In this document: positions 1 to 8,766 of the stretch, piece after piece
Layout: every line of letters begins with the position of its first letter
How positions within the stretch are numbered: the stretch's first letter is position 1
DNA from: Pseudorhodoplanes sp.
GTDB lineage: Bacteria; Pseudomonadota; Alphaproteobacteria; Rhizobiales; Xanthobacteraceae
Length of the DNA: 64,000 nucleotides
Assembly (NCBI GenBank): GCA_022843165.1
Contig: JALHOD010000002.1
Location: 248,001-312,000 of the forward strand
Reading direction: 5' to 3'
Translations under genes and position numbers: made by a program
The notes under the pieces: model-generated
The model's input: the letters and a program-made list of their open reading frames with translations, nothing else
What the model was told of the DNA's origin: nothing
The model's database searches: none

Positions 1-2
1 TC

Positions 3-701
3 GACGCGGTGATGGAACGCACCGCCAAGCGTCCGCTGCCGAGCGGACGGATCGGGCGTGACGAAGCGCTCGCCTTCGGCATCATCCTTTCGGTATTTTC
101 GATCGTGACCATGGGACTGATGGTCAATGCCCTGGCTGCCGGCCTGCTCGCCTTCACCATCTTCTTCTATGCCGTCGTCTATACGATCTGGCTGAAGCGT
201 TTCACCCCGCAGAACATCGTGATCGGCGGCGCCGCCGGCGCCTTCCCGCCGATGATCGGCTGGGCCGCGGCCACCGGCGCGATCGGCCTCGAACCGATCC
301 TGATGTTCCTGATCATCTTCTTCTGGACGCCGCCGCATTTCTGGGCGCTGTCGCTCTCGCGCGCCGACGACTATGCGCGCGCCGGCGTGCCGATGCTTCC
401 GGTGGTGGCGGGCGCGCAGGAAACCAAGCGCCAGATCGCGATCTATTCCGCCGTCCTGCTGCCGGTCGGCATGTCGCCCTGGCTGTTCGGCTTTGCCGGT
501 GCGGCCTATGCCGCTCTGTCGCTGCTCGGCGGTGCGCTGATGGTGGCGTTCTCGATGCGGCTGCTGCGCGCCGTCGGCCAGCGCGCCGACCGGGTCGCAA
601 AGCAGCTCTTCGGCTTCTCGATCCTGTATCTCTTTGTGCTGTTTGCCGCACTGCTGGTTGAGCGGGGCTTCGGCCTCGCCATCGGCCGGCTTTCGTGGTG
701 A
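3..701 (+). CDS. ctaB: Protoheme IX farnesyltransferase, 3' part (5' end outside window)
   Basis: Membrane prenyltransferase of the UbiA family that converts heme b to heme O for assembly of the aa3 oxidase. The reading frame is already open at the window edge and starts inside the conserved second half of the polyprenyl-diphosphate site ([15 protein letters not shown]), so about 232 C-terminal residues are seen and the N-terminus with the first Asp-rich motif is missing. Later motifs fit the family: [13 protein letters not shown] and [14 protein letters not shown], each between hydrophobic helices. The TGA stop overlaps the GTG of the next small gene, showing translational coupling in a cta operon. 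Family assignment is secure. Confidence 0.95.
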   Translation, partial: DAVMERTAKRPLPSGRIGRDEALAFGIILSVFSIVTMGLMVNALAAGLLAFTIFFYAVVYTIWLKRFTPQNIVIGGAAGAFPPMIGWAAATGAIGLEPILMFLIIFFWTPPHFWALSLSRADDYARAGVPMLPVVAGAQETKRQIAIYSAVLLPVGMSPWLFGFAGAAYAALSLLGGALMVAFSMRLLRAVGQRADRVAKQLFGFSILYLFVLFAALLVERGFGLAIGRLSW

Positions 702-868
702 GCGCCGTGGCAGACAAAAAAGACAACGGCATCGTCCTGACCGAGGCGCAGAAGCGCGCCCGCCGCGGACGCTCCATCGCCATCGCAGTCACGCTCGCGA
801 CGCTTGTCGTGCTCTTCTATGTCATCACGCTGGTGAAAGGCCCCGGCCTTTTGAACCGGCCATTGTGA
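698..868 (+). CDS. Small single-pass membrane protein in the cta operon (CoxF-like)
   Basis: A 56-residue protein read from a GTG that overlaps the ctaB stop (GTGA). Residues 1-29 are charged and basic ([17 protein letters not shown]), residues 30-48 form one hydrophobic helix ([19 protein letters not shown]), and the tail is GPGLLNRP. It is followed after 7 bases by ctaG. Small one-helix proteins in this position are commonly annotated as CoxF or a cytochrome oxidase assembly accessory in rhizobia. That name rests on position and size, not on a recognised domain. The position between ctaB and ctaG suggests a role in oxidase assembly or stability. Confidence 0.75.
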   Translation: MSAVADKKDNGIVLTEAQKRARRGRSIAIAVTLATLVVLFYVITLVKGPGLLNRPL

Positions 869-875
869 AGGCGCC

Positions 876-1478
876 ATGAGCAGCACAGGCAATCACCCCG
901 TCCGATCGACCCGCCGCGATATGCTCGTCGCCGGCGCATGTGGCGCGTTCGTCGCCGGCATGGTCGGGCTGTCCTATGCCTCGGTGCCGCTCTATGATTG
1001 GTTCTGCCGCACGACCGGCTTCGGCGGCCGTACCCAGGTGGCAACCGCCGCACCCGGCCAGGTCCTCGATCGCCTCGTGACCGTGCGCTTCGACGCCAAT
1101 GTCGGTTCCGGCCTGCCGTGGAAATTCGCGCCGGCGCAAACGTCGATCCAGGTCAAGCTGGGCGAAGTCGTGACCGTCGACTACACCGTCATCAATGAAT
1201 CGGCGCGCACCACCAGTGGTGTCGCCTCCTATAACGTCACGCCGCTCAACTGGGGCTCCTATTTCCAGAAGATCAACTGCTTCTGCTTTAGCGATCAGAC
1301 GCTGAAGGCGGGCGAGAAACGTGACATGACGGTTGTGTTCTACGTCGATCCGGCGCTGCTCAACGACAGCGACGCGCGCGAGCACAACACCATCACCCTC
1401 TCCTACACGTTCTATCCGCAACGCGAGCCGCAACGGCCGGTGGCGGAACGCAAGGCGGGTTCGCAGGGACGGATTTAG
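876..1478 (+). CDS. ctaG: Cytochrome c oxidase assembly protein CtaG/Cox11
   Basis: Copper chaperone that delivers copper to the CuB centre of oxidase subunit I. The 200-residue protein has a cytoplasmic N-terminus ending in RR, one membrane helix (about residues 16-36) and a periplasmic immunoglobulin-like domain. The diagnostic copper site CFCF is present at C135 and C137, and the third conserved cysteine lies just after the helix (C44 in VPLYDWFC). Length is normal for the family. It follows the small gene by 7 bases, and a GC-rich hairpin lies between it and ctaE. Confidence 0.96.
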   Translation: MSSTGNHPVRSTRRDMLVAGACGAFVAGMVGLSYASVPLYDWFCRTTGFGGRTQVATAAPGQVLDRLVTVRFDANVGSGLPWKFAPAQTSIQVKLGEVVTVDYTVINESARTTSGVASYNVTPLNWGSYFQKINCFCFSDQTLKAGEKRDMTVVFYVDPALLNDSDAREHNTITLSYTFYPQREPQRPVAERKAGSQGRI

Positions 1479-1488
1479 AAATTGAATG

Positions 1489-1508
1489 GCAGGCGGCAAG
1501 CCGCCTGC
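1489..1508 (+). other. Perfect hairpin between ctaG and ctaE
   Basis: Inverted repeat with 9-bp arms GCAGGCGGC (1489-1497) and GCCGCCTGC (1500-1508) separated only by AA. No T-run follows, so it is not a typical terminator. It could set a 3' end for the upstream message or protect a processed ctaE message. Its presence is certain; the function is inferred. Confidence 0.6.
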
Positions 1509-1536
1509 GCGAAGACTTTGAATGGAGACGACCAAC

Positions 1537-2394
1537 ATGGCCGGCGCGCATACCAAACACCACGATTACCACCTCGTCGATCCGAGCCCCTGGCCGATCG
1601 TCGGCTCGATCTCGGCGTTCATTCTCGCCGTTGGCGCCGTGATGTGGATGCACAAGATGTTCGCCGTCGCACCGCTGGTGTTCGCCGCCGGCGCGCTCGG
1701 CGTGCTCTACACCATGGTCGGCTGGTGGCGCGACGTGATGAACGAGGCCGAGCATCTCGGCCATCATTCCCGCGTGGTGCAACTCCATCACCGCTACGGC
1801 ATGATCCTGTTCATCGCCTCCGAAGTGATGTTCTTCGTCGCCTGGTTCTGGGCCTATTTCAACGTCGCCCTGTTTCCCTCCGACGCGCATCAGGTGATGC
1901 GGACCGAACTGATCGGCGGCGTCTGGCCGCCGAAAAACATCGAGACCTTCGATCCCTGGCATCTGCCGCTGCTCAACACGCTGATCCTGCTTACCTCGGG
2001 CACGACGGTGACCTGGGCGCATCATGCGCTGCTGGAAGGCGACCGCGACGGCCTGAAGAAGGGCCTGTGGGTGACCATCATTCTCGGCGTGCTGTTCACC
2101 TGCGTGCAGGCCTATGAATACAGTCACGCCGCGTTCGGCTTCAAAGGCAACATCTACGGCGCCACCTTCTTCATGGCGACCGGCTTCCACGGCGCCCATG
2201 TCATCATCGGCACCATCTTCCTGACTGTCTGCCTGTTCCGGGCCTATGCGGGTCATTTCAATCCGAAGCAGCATCTCGGCTTCGAATTCGCCGCCTGGTA
2301 CTGGCATTTCGTCGACGTGGTGTGGATCTTCCTGTTCGCCTGCATTTATGTCTGGGGCTATGGCGGCCCGGTGGCGGGCGGCGCCAGTCACTAG
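1537..2394 (+). CDS. ctaE: Cytochrome c oxidase subunit III (aa3 type)
   Basis: Subunit III of the aa3 heme-copper oxidase, a seven-helix membrane protein that stabilises the proton-pumping core. An ATG at 1522 is in frame, but the start is placed at 1537 because a GGAG ribosome site (1524-1527) sits 9 bases upstream and the product then begins [20 protein letters not shown], as in other rhizobial CtaE proteins. The product has 285 residues. Family features include the Glu-bearing helix [27 protein letters not shown], and the C-terminal [15 protein letters not shown] strong terminator follows 20 bases after the stop. Confidence 0.96.
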   Translation: MAGAHTKHHDYHLVDPSPWPIVGSISAFILAVGAVMWMHKMFAVAPLVFAAGALGVLYTMVGWWRDVMNEAEHLGHHSRVVQLHHRYGMILFIASEVMFFVAWFWAYFNVALFPSDAHQVMRTELIGGVWPPKNIETFDPWHLPLLNTLILLTSGTTVTWAHHALLEGDRDGLKKGLWVTIILGVLFTCVQAYEYSHAAFGFKGNIYGATFFMATGFHGAHVIIGTIFLTVCLFRAYAGHFNPKQHLGFEFAAWYWHFVDVVWIFLFACIYVWGYGGPVAGGASH

Positions 2395-2414
2395 ACGCTG
2401 CGATTGTCTTCCGG

Positions 2415-2440
2415 AAAGGGCGGCTTCGGCCGCCCTTTTT
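2415..2440 (+). terminator. Rho-independent terminator after ctaE
   Basis: A 10-bp perfect stem (2415-2424 with 2429-2438) closes a TTCG tetraloop and runs directly into a T-tract, with another T-run a few bases on. It should end the ctaB-ctaG-ctaE message and leave DUF983-SURF1 to a separate promoter or to read-through. Confidence 0.9.
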
Positions 2441-2504
2441 GTTTTTGACGGACGCTATTGTCGCCGGTTCGAAACGGGCTTAGCTGGTGGCCGAGGATCG
2501 CTAA

Positions 2505-2885
2505 ATGACCGACCAATCTCCGTCTCCCATCGTTGCCGGACTCACCTGCCGCTGCCCGGCCTGCGGCAAGGGAAAACTGTTTCAGGGATTCCTGAATTTG
2601 CGCCCGCGCTGCGAGCATTGCGGGCTGGATTACGCCGCCATGGATTCCGGCGACGGACCGGCGGTGTTCATCATCCTGCTGGCAGGCTTTGTGGTGGTGT
2701 TCGCGGCTCTGGTCATCGAGATCGTCTATCAGCCGCCCTTCTGGCTGCATGCGGTGCTGTGGCTGCCGCTGATCCTTGCGGTCACGCTGCTGCCGCTGCG
2801 GCCGATGAAGAGCCTGATGGTCGCGCTGCAATATCATCACAAGGCCGCCGAAGGACGGCTTGAGATGCGAGACCCGAAACAATGA
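2505..2885 (+). CDS. DUF983 family zinc-ribbon membrane protein
   Basis: A 126-residue protein of the DUF983 family, usually found beside SURF1 and ctaE in alphaproteobacteria and presumed to help oxidase biogenesis. The N-terminal half carries a four-cysteine ribbon (C17/C20 in CPACGKG and C36/C39 in CEHCGL). Two hydrophobic helices follow (about residues 50-70 and 76-98), then a short basic cytoplasmic tail. The stop overlaps the SURF1 start by four bases (ATGA), so the two are co-translated. No biochemical function can be claimed from the sequence. Confidence 0.88.
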   Translation: MTDQSPSPIVAGLTCRCPACGKGKLFQGFLNLRPRCEHCGLDYAAMDSGDGPAVFIILLAGFVVVFAALVIEIVYQPPFWLHAVLWLPLILAVTLLPLRPMKSLMVALQYHHKAAEGRLEMRDPKQ

Positions 2886-3640
2886 CGGCGGACGCATCGC
2901 TCAGCCTTCGCCGCGTCGTCATTCCTGCAATCGTGGTGGCGGCCGGACTCGCGATCCTGATCGGCCTTGGTCTTTGGCAACTCGATCGCAAGGCCTGGAA
3001 AGAAACGCTGATCGCGACCCTGCAGGACAGACTGTCGGCCGCGCCCGTTCCGTTGCCTGATGCCGGCCAGTGGCCGGGGATGGCGCAGGACGATTTCGAA
3101 TTCCGCCGCGTCACCTTGCAGGCCGAATTTCCCGACAGCCCGCCGGTCCTTGTCTATGCCGGTGCACCGGCCTTGCGCGGCGACATCAAGGCGCCCGGCT
3201 ATTTCGTGTTCGCGCCGGCGCGTCTGCCGGACGGACGAATCATCGTCGTCAACGCCGGGGCCGTGCCGCTCGACCGCACATATCCCTGGAGCGCCGGTCG
3301 GCGCGAGATCACCGGCTTTCTGCGCTGGCCCGAACAGCCGGGCTGGTTCGTTTCCGATCATGACAAGACGGGCGACATCTGGTTCGTGCGCGATCCCCGC
3401 GCCATGGCGGCCCTGCGCGGCTGGGGCGAGGTCGCCCCCTTCTATTTCGACATGGAAAGTCCGGTTCCGGCCGGCGGACTGCCGAGGCCGGCGCCGCTGA
3501 CCGTGAACCTGCGGAACAACCACTTGGGCTACGCCTGGACCTGGTTCGGGCTGGCCGGGGCGCTGGCCGCTGTTTTCATCTTTTGGTTGTGGAGCGGGCG
3601 ACATAAAACCGTAAACGCAGAGACCAAGCCTTCCTTGTGA
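2882..3640 (+). CDS. SURF1 family oxidase assembly protein
   Basis: Heme A-binding assembly factor for the aa3 oxidase. The 252-residue protein has the family's two-helix hairpin: an N-terminal helix (about residues 11-33, ending GLGLWQLDRK), a large periplasmic domain and a C-terminal helix (about 222-242). Recognisable SURF1 segments are FEFRRVTLQAEF and IIVVNAGAVPLDR, the latter in the place of the usual vNRGWVP motif, and the late NNHLGYAWTWFGLA. The RG of that motif is changed to AG here. It overlaps DUF983 by four bases. Confidence 0.93.
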   Translation: MTADASLSLRRVVIPAIVVAAGLAILIGLGLWQLDRKAWKETLIATLQDRLSAAPVPLPDAGQWPGMAQDDFEFRRVTLQAEFPDSPPVLVYAGAPALRGDIKAPGYFVFAPARLPDGRIIVVNAGAVPLDRTYPWSAGRREITGFLRWPEQPGWFVSDHDKTGDIWFVRDPRAMAALRGWGEVAPFYFDMESPVPAGGLPRPAPLTVNLRNNHLGYAWTWFGLAGALAAVFIFWLWSGRHKTVNAETKPSL

Positions 3641-3778
3641 AAGGCGGGGGCAGCCATTACTCTTTCCCGCACGGCATTCCCCGGCTGCCGAAGACGGGGA
3701 ATTCTTAAAAAATTCAATGAGTTAAACTCTCGCCCGCGGGCCGAAACAGGGCCCCTGGACGCAGGCAAGGACGACCCA

Positions 3779-5194
3779 TTGCGCTATCTTTCGACCCGCG
3801 GAGAGGCCCCGCCGCTCGGCTTTCTGGATGTGACGCTGGCGGGTCTGGCCCGCGACGGCGGCCTCTATGTGCCCGAAAGCTGGCCCCGGCTGACCGAAGC
3901 GGCCATCGCCGGCTTTGCCGGCCGTCCCTATGCCGAGGTCGCGGTCGAGGTGATCCGGCCGTTTACCGGCGACACCATTTCCGAACACGAGCTCTCGCGC
4001 ATCGCGCACGAGGCCTATGACACCTTCCGGCACCCCGCCATCGCCCCGGTGGTGCAGCTCGACACCAACACATTTGCACTGGAGCTGTTTCACGGCCCGA
4101 CGCTCGCCTTCAAGGATCTGGCGATGCAGTTCCTGGCCCGGCTGATGGACCACGCGCTGGAGCAGCGCGGCGAGCGCGCCACCATCGTGGTGGCGACCTC
4201 TGGCGATACCGGCGGCGCCGCGGTGGAAGCCTTTCGCGGGCGCTCGCGCATCGATCTGGTGGTGCTGTTTCCGGATGGCCGCATCTCCGAGGTGCAGCGC
4301 CGGATGATGACGACGGTGGACGACGACAACGTCCATGCCATTGCGGTGGAGGGCACCTTCGACGATTGCCAGGCACTGGTGAAGGCGATGTTCAGCCATC
4401 ACGCCTTTGCCGACCGCGTGCGGCTCGCCGGCGTCAACTCGATCAACTGGTCGCGCATCGTCGCGCAGGCGGTCTATTACTTCACCGCCGCGGTCGCGCT
4501 CGGCACGCCCTACCGCAAGATCGCCTTCACCGTGCCGACGGGTAATTTTGGCGACGTGTTCGCGGGCTATGTCGCCCGCCGCATGGGGCTGCCGGTGGAC
4601 CGGCTGATCGTCGCCACCAATACCAACGACATTCTGGTGCGTACGCTTTCGACCGGCGCTTATGAATTGCGCGACGTGGTGGCAACCTCGTCGCCTTCGA
4701 TGGACATCCAGGTGTCGTCCAATTTCGAACGCCTGCTGTTCGAAGCCTATCACCGCGACGGCCAGGCCGTGCGCACGCTGATGAATACGCTGGCGCAGTC
4801 GAAGCGGTTTGTCGTCGCCCCGCCCGCGCTGGCGGAAATCCGCGCGGGCTTTTCCGCTGATCGCGCCGGCGAGGAGGAAGTCGCCGCCACGATCCGCACG
4901 GTGTTGCGCGAAACCGGCCAGCTGATCGATCCGCATACCGCCGTCGGCGTCGCCGTCGCCGAGAAGGAGCAGCGCGATCCGGCCCTGCCGATGATCGTGC
5001 TGTCCACCGCCCATGCCGCGAAATTTCCCGACGCCGTGCAGGCCGCCTGCGGCGTGCGGCCGGCCTTGCCCGACTGGCTCGGCGATCTCGAGCGGCGCGC
5101 CGAGAAAGTCACTCACCTGCCGTCCGACCAGGGGCAGATCGAACGTTGCGTACTCGCGGCCAGTCGTGCCGCGAAAGAAGGAGCTGCCGCATGA
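3779..5194 (+). CDS. thrC: Threonine synthase
   Basis: PLP enzyme that converts O-phosphohomoserine to threonine. The 471-residue length and the N-terminus RYLSTRG fit the long bacterial/yeast-type (class II) enzyme. The Schiff-base lysine is K112 in LAFKDLAMQF, and the phosphate-binding segment SGDTGGAAVEAF follows. The start is a TTG with AAGGA eight bases upstream; no ATG lies near, and this start gives the family N-terminus. The stop overlaps the next gene by four bases (ATGA), so thrC and the M16 peptidase are coupled, an arrangement common in rhizobia. Confidence 0.95.
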   Translation: MRYLSTRGEAPPLGFLDVTLAGLARDGGLYVPESWPRLTEAAIAGFAGRPYAEVAVEVIRPFTGDTISEHELSRIAHEAYDTFRHPAIAPVVQLDTNTFALELFHGPTLAFKDLAMQFLARLMDHALEQRGERATIVVATSGDTGGAAVEAFRGRSRIDLVVLFPDGRISEVQRRMMTTVDDDNVHAIAVEGTFDDCQALVKAMFSHHAFADRVRLAGVNSINWSRIVAQAVYYFTAAVALGTPYRKIAFTVPTGNFGDVFAGYVARRMGLPVDRLIVATNTNDILVRTLSTGAYELRDVVATSSPSMDIQVSSNFERLLFEAYHRDGQAVRTLMNTLAQSKRFVVAPPALAEIRAGFSADRAGEEEVAATIRTVLRETGQLIDPHTAVGVAVAEKEQRDPALPMIVLSTAHAAKFPDAVQAACGVRPALPDWLGDLERRAEKVTHLPSDQGQIERCVLAASRAAKEGAAA

Positions 5195-6462
5195 GCGTCG
5201 ACGTCACCACCCTGCCCTCCGGCCTGACCGTCGTCACCGATTCCATGCCGCATCTCGAAACGGCCTCGCTCGGCGTCTGGGTCGGCGCCGGCAGCCGCGA
5301 CGAATTGCCGGGCGAGCACGGCATCTCGCACCTGCTCGAGCATATGGCGTTCAAGGGCACCAAGCGCCGCAGCGCGCGCCAGATCGCCGAGGAAATCGAG
5401 GCGGTGGGCGGCGACCTGAATGCCGCCACCAGCATCGAGACCACCACCTATTATGCGCGGGTGCTCAAGGCCGACGTGCCGCTCGCACTCGATGTACTGT
5501 CCGACATTCTCGCCAATCCGGCATTCGATGCGGAGGAACTGTCGCGCGAGAAGAACGTGATCGTGCAGGAGATCGGCGCCTCGGAAGACACGCCGGACGA
5601 CATCGTGTTCGATCATCTGCAGACCACCGCCTTCCCGAACCAGCCGGTGGGTCGATCCGTGCTCGGCACGCGCGCCAGCGTCTGCTCCTTCGATGCCGAC
5701 AGCCTGCGCACCTATCTGGCCCGCAACTATCGCGCACCGGACATGGTGGTGGCGGCGACCGGCGCGGTCGATCACCAGACGGTCGTCGGCCAGGTCGAGG
5801 ACATGTTCGCAAGCTTCGGCGGACCGGCCGGCCCGATGCCGCAGCCCGCGAAATATGCCGGCGGCACCTTTGTCGAAACCCGCGATCTCGAACAGGCGCA
5901 TCTGGCCTTCGCGCTCGAAGGCGTGCCGCAGCGCGATCCCTCGCTGTTCAGCCTGCAGGTCTTCACCAGCGCGCTCGGCGGCGGGATGTCGTCGCGGCTG
6001 TTCCAGGAAGTGCGCGAAATCCGCGGGCTCTGCTACACCATTTCGGCGTTCCACATGCCCTATTCCGACACCGGATTATTCGGGCTCTATTCCGGCACCG
6101 ACGCCAAGGATGCGCCGGAACTGATGCAGGTGGTGATCGACGAGATCGCCCGCGCCGCCGCTACCCTCGACGAGGTCGAAATCGCCCGCTCCAAGGCGCA
6201 GATGAAAGCCGGCCTGCTGATGGCACTGGAAAGTTCGAGCGCCCGCGCCGAACAGATCGCGCGCCAGATCATGGTGCATGGCCGTGTCATCCCGACATCG
6301 GAACTGACCGCCAAGATCGATGCCGTGACGGTCGAAAGTGCCCGCGCCGCCGGACGCGCGCTGATCGCGCGCAGCCGGCCCGCCATCGCCGCGCTGGGGC
6401 CGGGCAAGGGCCTGGAACGCGCCGCCGCCATCGTGGAGAATTTCGCCCGCCAGGCGGCATGA
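5191..6462 (+). CDS. M16 family zinc peptidase (processing-peptidase-like)
   Basis: Bacterial relative of the mitochondrial processing peptidase beta subunit. The ATG at 5191 is chosen because AAGGAG lies 7 bases upstream and the product then begins SVDVTTLPSGLTVVTDSMPH, the usual family start; it has 423 residues. The inverted zinc motif HxxEH is intact (H47, E50, H51 in ISHLLEHMAFKGT), and the distal metal ligand lies in the SREKNVIVQEI segment. The second domain has a glycine-rich stretch (ALGGGMSSRLFQEVRE). It is coupled to thrC by a four-base overlap. Substrates are unknown. Confidence 0.93.
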   Translation: MSVDVTTLPSGLTVVTDSMPHLETASLGVWVGAGSRDELPGEHGISHLLEHMAFKGTKRRSARQIAEEIEAVGGDLNAATSIETTTYYARVLKADVPLALDVLSDILANPAFDAEELSREKNVIVQEIGASEDTPDDIVFDHLQTTAFPNQPVGRSVLGTRASVCSFDADSLRTYLARNYRAPDMVVAATGAVDHQTVVGQVEDMFASFGGPAGPMPQPAKYAGGTFVETRDLEQAHLAFALEGVPQRDPSLFSLQVFTSALGGGMSSRLFQEVREIRGLCYTISAFHMPYSDTGLFGLYSGTDAKDAPELMQVVIDEIARAAATLDEVEIARSKAQMKAGLLMALESSSARAEQIARQIMVHGRVIPTSELTAKIDAVTVESARAAGRALIARSRPAIAALGPGKGLERAAAIVENFARQAA

Positions 6463-6525
6463 GGACTCGCCACGGGAACGCCGCCGATCCTAGACTGGCC
6501 GCCTCAGCGCAGATTGCAGCGTCCC

Positions 6526-7113
6526 ATGGCTTTCTTTCGCAGCGTGCCGTCGACCGAGATCTTTCCCGCCGTCCCTGGCGACGGGGTTTACCTGCGTGCA
6601 CCGCAACTCTCGGATTTCGCGGAATGGGCGACGTTGCGCGAAGCCAGCCGGGATTTCCTGGCGCCCTGGGAGCCGATCTGGCCGGCCGACGATCTGACGC
6701 GCGCGGCATTCCGCCGCCGGCTGCGCCGCTATGCCGAGGACATCCGCAACGATCTGGCCTATCCGTTTTTCATCTTCGATCGTCCGCACAACAATCTGGT
6801 CGGCGGCCTCACGCTGGCCAATATCCGCCGCGGCGTGGCGCAGGCCGGCAGCCTCGGCTACTGGATCGGCGTTCATTATGCGCGAAAAGGCTACATGACC
6901 CGTGCGGTGCAGGCGGTTATTCCGTTCTCGTTCGACGCCCTGCGGCTGCACCGGCTGGAAGCGGCCTGTATCCCGTCCAACGCTGCGTCAGTGAGTCTGC
7001 TTGAAAAAACCGGCTTCAAACGCGAAGGCTATGCGCGTGAATATCTCTGTATCGACGGTGTGTGGCAGGATCATCTGCTCTATGCGCGGCTGAAACAGGA
7101 TGTCGGGGCTTAA
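6526..7113 (+). CDS. GNAT acetyltransferase, RimJ/RimL type
   Basis: A 195-residue N-acetyltransferase resembling RimJ, which acetylates the N-terminus of ribosomal protein S5 in enterobacteria. The fold is visible: the acceptor-side motif (LRAPQLSDFAEWATLREAS), the acetyl-CoA strand GSLGYWIGVHYARKGYMTRA, RLEAACIPSNAASVSLLEK and GFKREGYAREYL. A TTG at 6514 would add four residues; the ATG at 6526 is preferred. It lies 63 bases after the M16 gene and may be in the same transcript. The exact acceptor protein is not determined. Confidence 0.85.
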   Translation: MAFFRSVPSTEIFPAVPGDGVYLRAPQLSDFAEWATLREASRDFLAPWEPIWPADDLTRAAFRRRLRRYAEDIRNDLAYPFFIFDRPHNNLVGGLTLANIRRGVAQAGSLGYWIGVHYARKGYMTRAVQAVIPFSFDALRLHRLEAACIPSNAASVSLLEKTGFKREGYAREYLCIDGVWQDHLLYARLKQDVGA

Positions 7114-7203
7114 CCAATTTGCCGGTCCGCCTTGGGCGGGCCATGATGCGGATGCTATAGGACGCAAGGGCCGTGCCCCTGCGGACAATGTCGGGAAAAG
7201 CGG

Positions 7204-7869
7204 ATGGGTAGAGTCGAGTTTGGCGGGGGCCGGATCAGGGCCACTTTGACCTTTGCGACCATCGCCGGAGCGATCGCGATCGGCGGATGCTCCGCGGACG
7301 GCACATCCAGCCTGTCCTCCTTCACAGATCGGTTCAAGCAGGCGAGCGCGGCCGGAACCGACGCACAGAGCAGTTCCGCCACAGCCTCTACCACCGTGTC
7401 GTATTGTCCGCCCGTGGATGTGCGCACGGGCGCGTCGTCGCTCGCCTTCAGCGCCGCGGGCGCCGAAGGCGCGATGGGACTGCGCTATCAGGCGACGCTG
7501 GGACAGACCGCACGCGAATGCCACGCCGTTGGCGGCAATCTCAACATGAAGGTCGGTGTGCAGGGCCGCATGATCCTCGGCCCCGCCGGCGGTCCCGGCA
7601 CGGTCGAAGTCCCGCTCCGTCTCGCGCTGGTGCATGAAGGCCCGTCGCCGAAAACGCTCTGGACAAAACTCTACCGGATTCCGGTGACGATGCCGGATGG
7701 CACTCCGCATGTCGCCTTCACGCTGGTCGAGGAAGACCTGACGGTGCCGATGCCGGCCGGCGGCGACATCGAATCCTATGTGGTCTATATCGGCTTTGAC
7801 GCCCTGGGCGCCAAAACCCAGCCGCAAAAAAATCCGCCGCAGCGCAAGCGCGCACAGCCAACCGGATAA
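7204..7869 (+). CDS. Putative lipoprotein of unknown function
   Basis: A 221-residue exported protein. An N-terminal hydrophobic stretch (residues 13-28) ends in a lipobox-like IGGC with C29 as the probable lipidated cysteine. The following segment is low-complexity Ser/Thr/Ala-rich (about 30-65). A folded region then contains four later-conserved-looking patches: YCPPVDVRTG, LRYQATLGQTARECHAVGG, GVQGRMILGPAGGPGTVEVPLR and YVVYIGFD. The C-terminus is basic and Gln/Pro-rich. I recognise this as a hypothetical protein type common in rhizobia but cannot assign a function. It is convergent with the HAD gene, 28 bases apart. Confidence 0.75.
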   Translation: MGRVEFGGGRIRATLTFATIAGAIAIGGCSADGTSSLSSFTDRFKQASAAGTDAQSSSATASTTVSYCPPVDVRTGASSLAFSAAGAEGAMGLRYQATLGQTARECHAVGGNLNMKVGVQGRMILGPAGGPGTVEVPLRLALVHEGPSPKTLWTKLYRIPVTMPDGTPHVAFTLVEEDLTVPMPAGGDIESYVVYIGFDALGAKTQPQKNPPQRKRAQPTG

Positions 7870-7897
7870 ATATCGGGACTTTGCGGCGGCGGATTAT

Positions 7898-8590
7898 TCA
7901 ATACCCGCGCAGAGCCGTCACGGTGCCTTTCAGCGCCCGCATGTCAGCGATCACCTCGCGGGCGCCCGCGCGCGACAATTCTGAACTGAGATTGAGCGCG
8001 GCATGGCTGCCGCCGACATATCCGACCGCGGTCATGCCGGCCGCCACGGCCGCCGAGACGCCGGCCGGCGAATCCTCCACCACGATGCAATCCGCGGGCG
8101 CGGCGCCGACGCTCGCGGCCGCGTGCAGGAACAGATCGGGCTCGGGCTTGCCTGCCGCGACGTCGCTGGCCGAAAACACATTCCGCTCGAAATAGCGCGC
8201 CAGACCCGTCACATCGAGGCTGAGCTTGACGCGGTCGAGCGGCGAGGACGATGCAACGCATTTCGGACCGCGCAGCCAGGACAGGGCATACGCGATATGC
8301 GGCGTCGCGCGCAATTCGGCCCGCAGGCGGCGCAGGGTGGCGAGGGCGACGGTGGTGGCGAAATTCACCGGCAGGCTATGACCGGTCGCGGCTTCAATTT
8401 CGACAAAAACGTCCGCCGGTCGCCGGCCGGTGAAATAGCGCGCAATGACCTGCGGGGTGACCTGGATGCCGACGCGTTGCAATTCCTGCGCGACCACGAC
8501 GGTCGCGATCGGCTCGCTGTCGACCAAAACGCCATTGCAATCGAAGATGATCACCGGGAAACCTTCCCGAACCGGCTGCCCCGCATTCAC
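7898..8590 (-). CDS. HAD-superfamily hydrolase with altered DxD motif
   Basis: Phosphatase or phosphomutase-like protein of the PGMB/Gph branch with an alpha-helical cap. Motif I is DCNGVLVDSEP: the first Asp is present but the second, the usual general acid/base, is Asn. Motif II lies in VASSSPLDRVK, and motifs III/IV in GKPEPDLFLHAA and VVEDSPAGVSAAVAAG. The start is uncertain: a GTG at 8590 gives 230 residues and places motif I at residue 13 onward, while upstream in-frame codons would add a non-conserved leader. It lies downstream of atpF on the same strand with a 164-base gap, so co-transcription is doubtful. Confidence 0.82.
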   Translation of the reverse strand: MNAGQPVREGFPVIIFDCNGVLVDSEPIATVVVAQELQRVGIQVTPQVIARYFTGRRPADVFVEIEAATGHSLPVNFATTVALATLRRLRAELRATPHIAYALSWLRGPKCVASSSPLDRVKLSLDVTGLARYFERNVFSASDVAAGKPEPDLFLHAAASVGAAPADCIVVEDSPAGVSAAVAAGMTAVGYVGGSHAALNLSSELSRAGAREVIADMRALKGTVTALRGY

Positions 8591-8750
8591 CTGATTCGCG
8601 ATCAAAGAATATGAAGAATGCAAGAGTTGACAAAGCACAACGTCCGTACAACCAGACGCTGTGCACAGATTACGCCGGCCTGTGTGCAAAGCCTGTTGAA
8701 GGCGTCAGGATTGCAGAGTGAATCGAAGGCGATAGCCCGCCGAAATCACA

Positions 8751-8766
8751 AAACTCAATTGAGTTT
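8751..8766 (-). terminator. Possible weak terminator at the atpF stop
   Basis: A 16-bp perfect palindrome (AAACTC AATT GAGTTT) covers the atpF stop codon, and on the minus strand it is followed by T and G residues. The stem is AT-rich and short, so it may only partly end the F0 message. Confidence 0.3.

Noticed and set aside
3649-3689. Hairpin GGCAGCC/GGCTGCC between SURF1 and thrC as an attenuator
   Set aside because: The loop is 27 bases, no T-run follows and no leader peptide rich in Thr codons is seen.
5013-7004. 663-residue open frame overlapping thrC and the M16 peptidase
   Set aside because: Arg-rich shadow in another frame of two well-supported genes.
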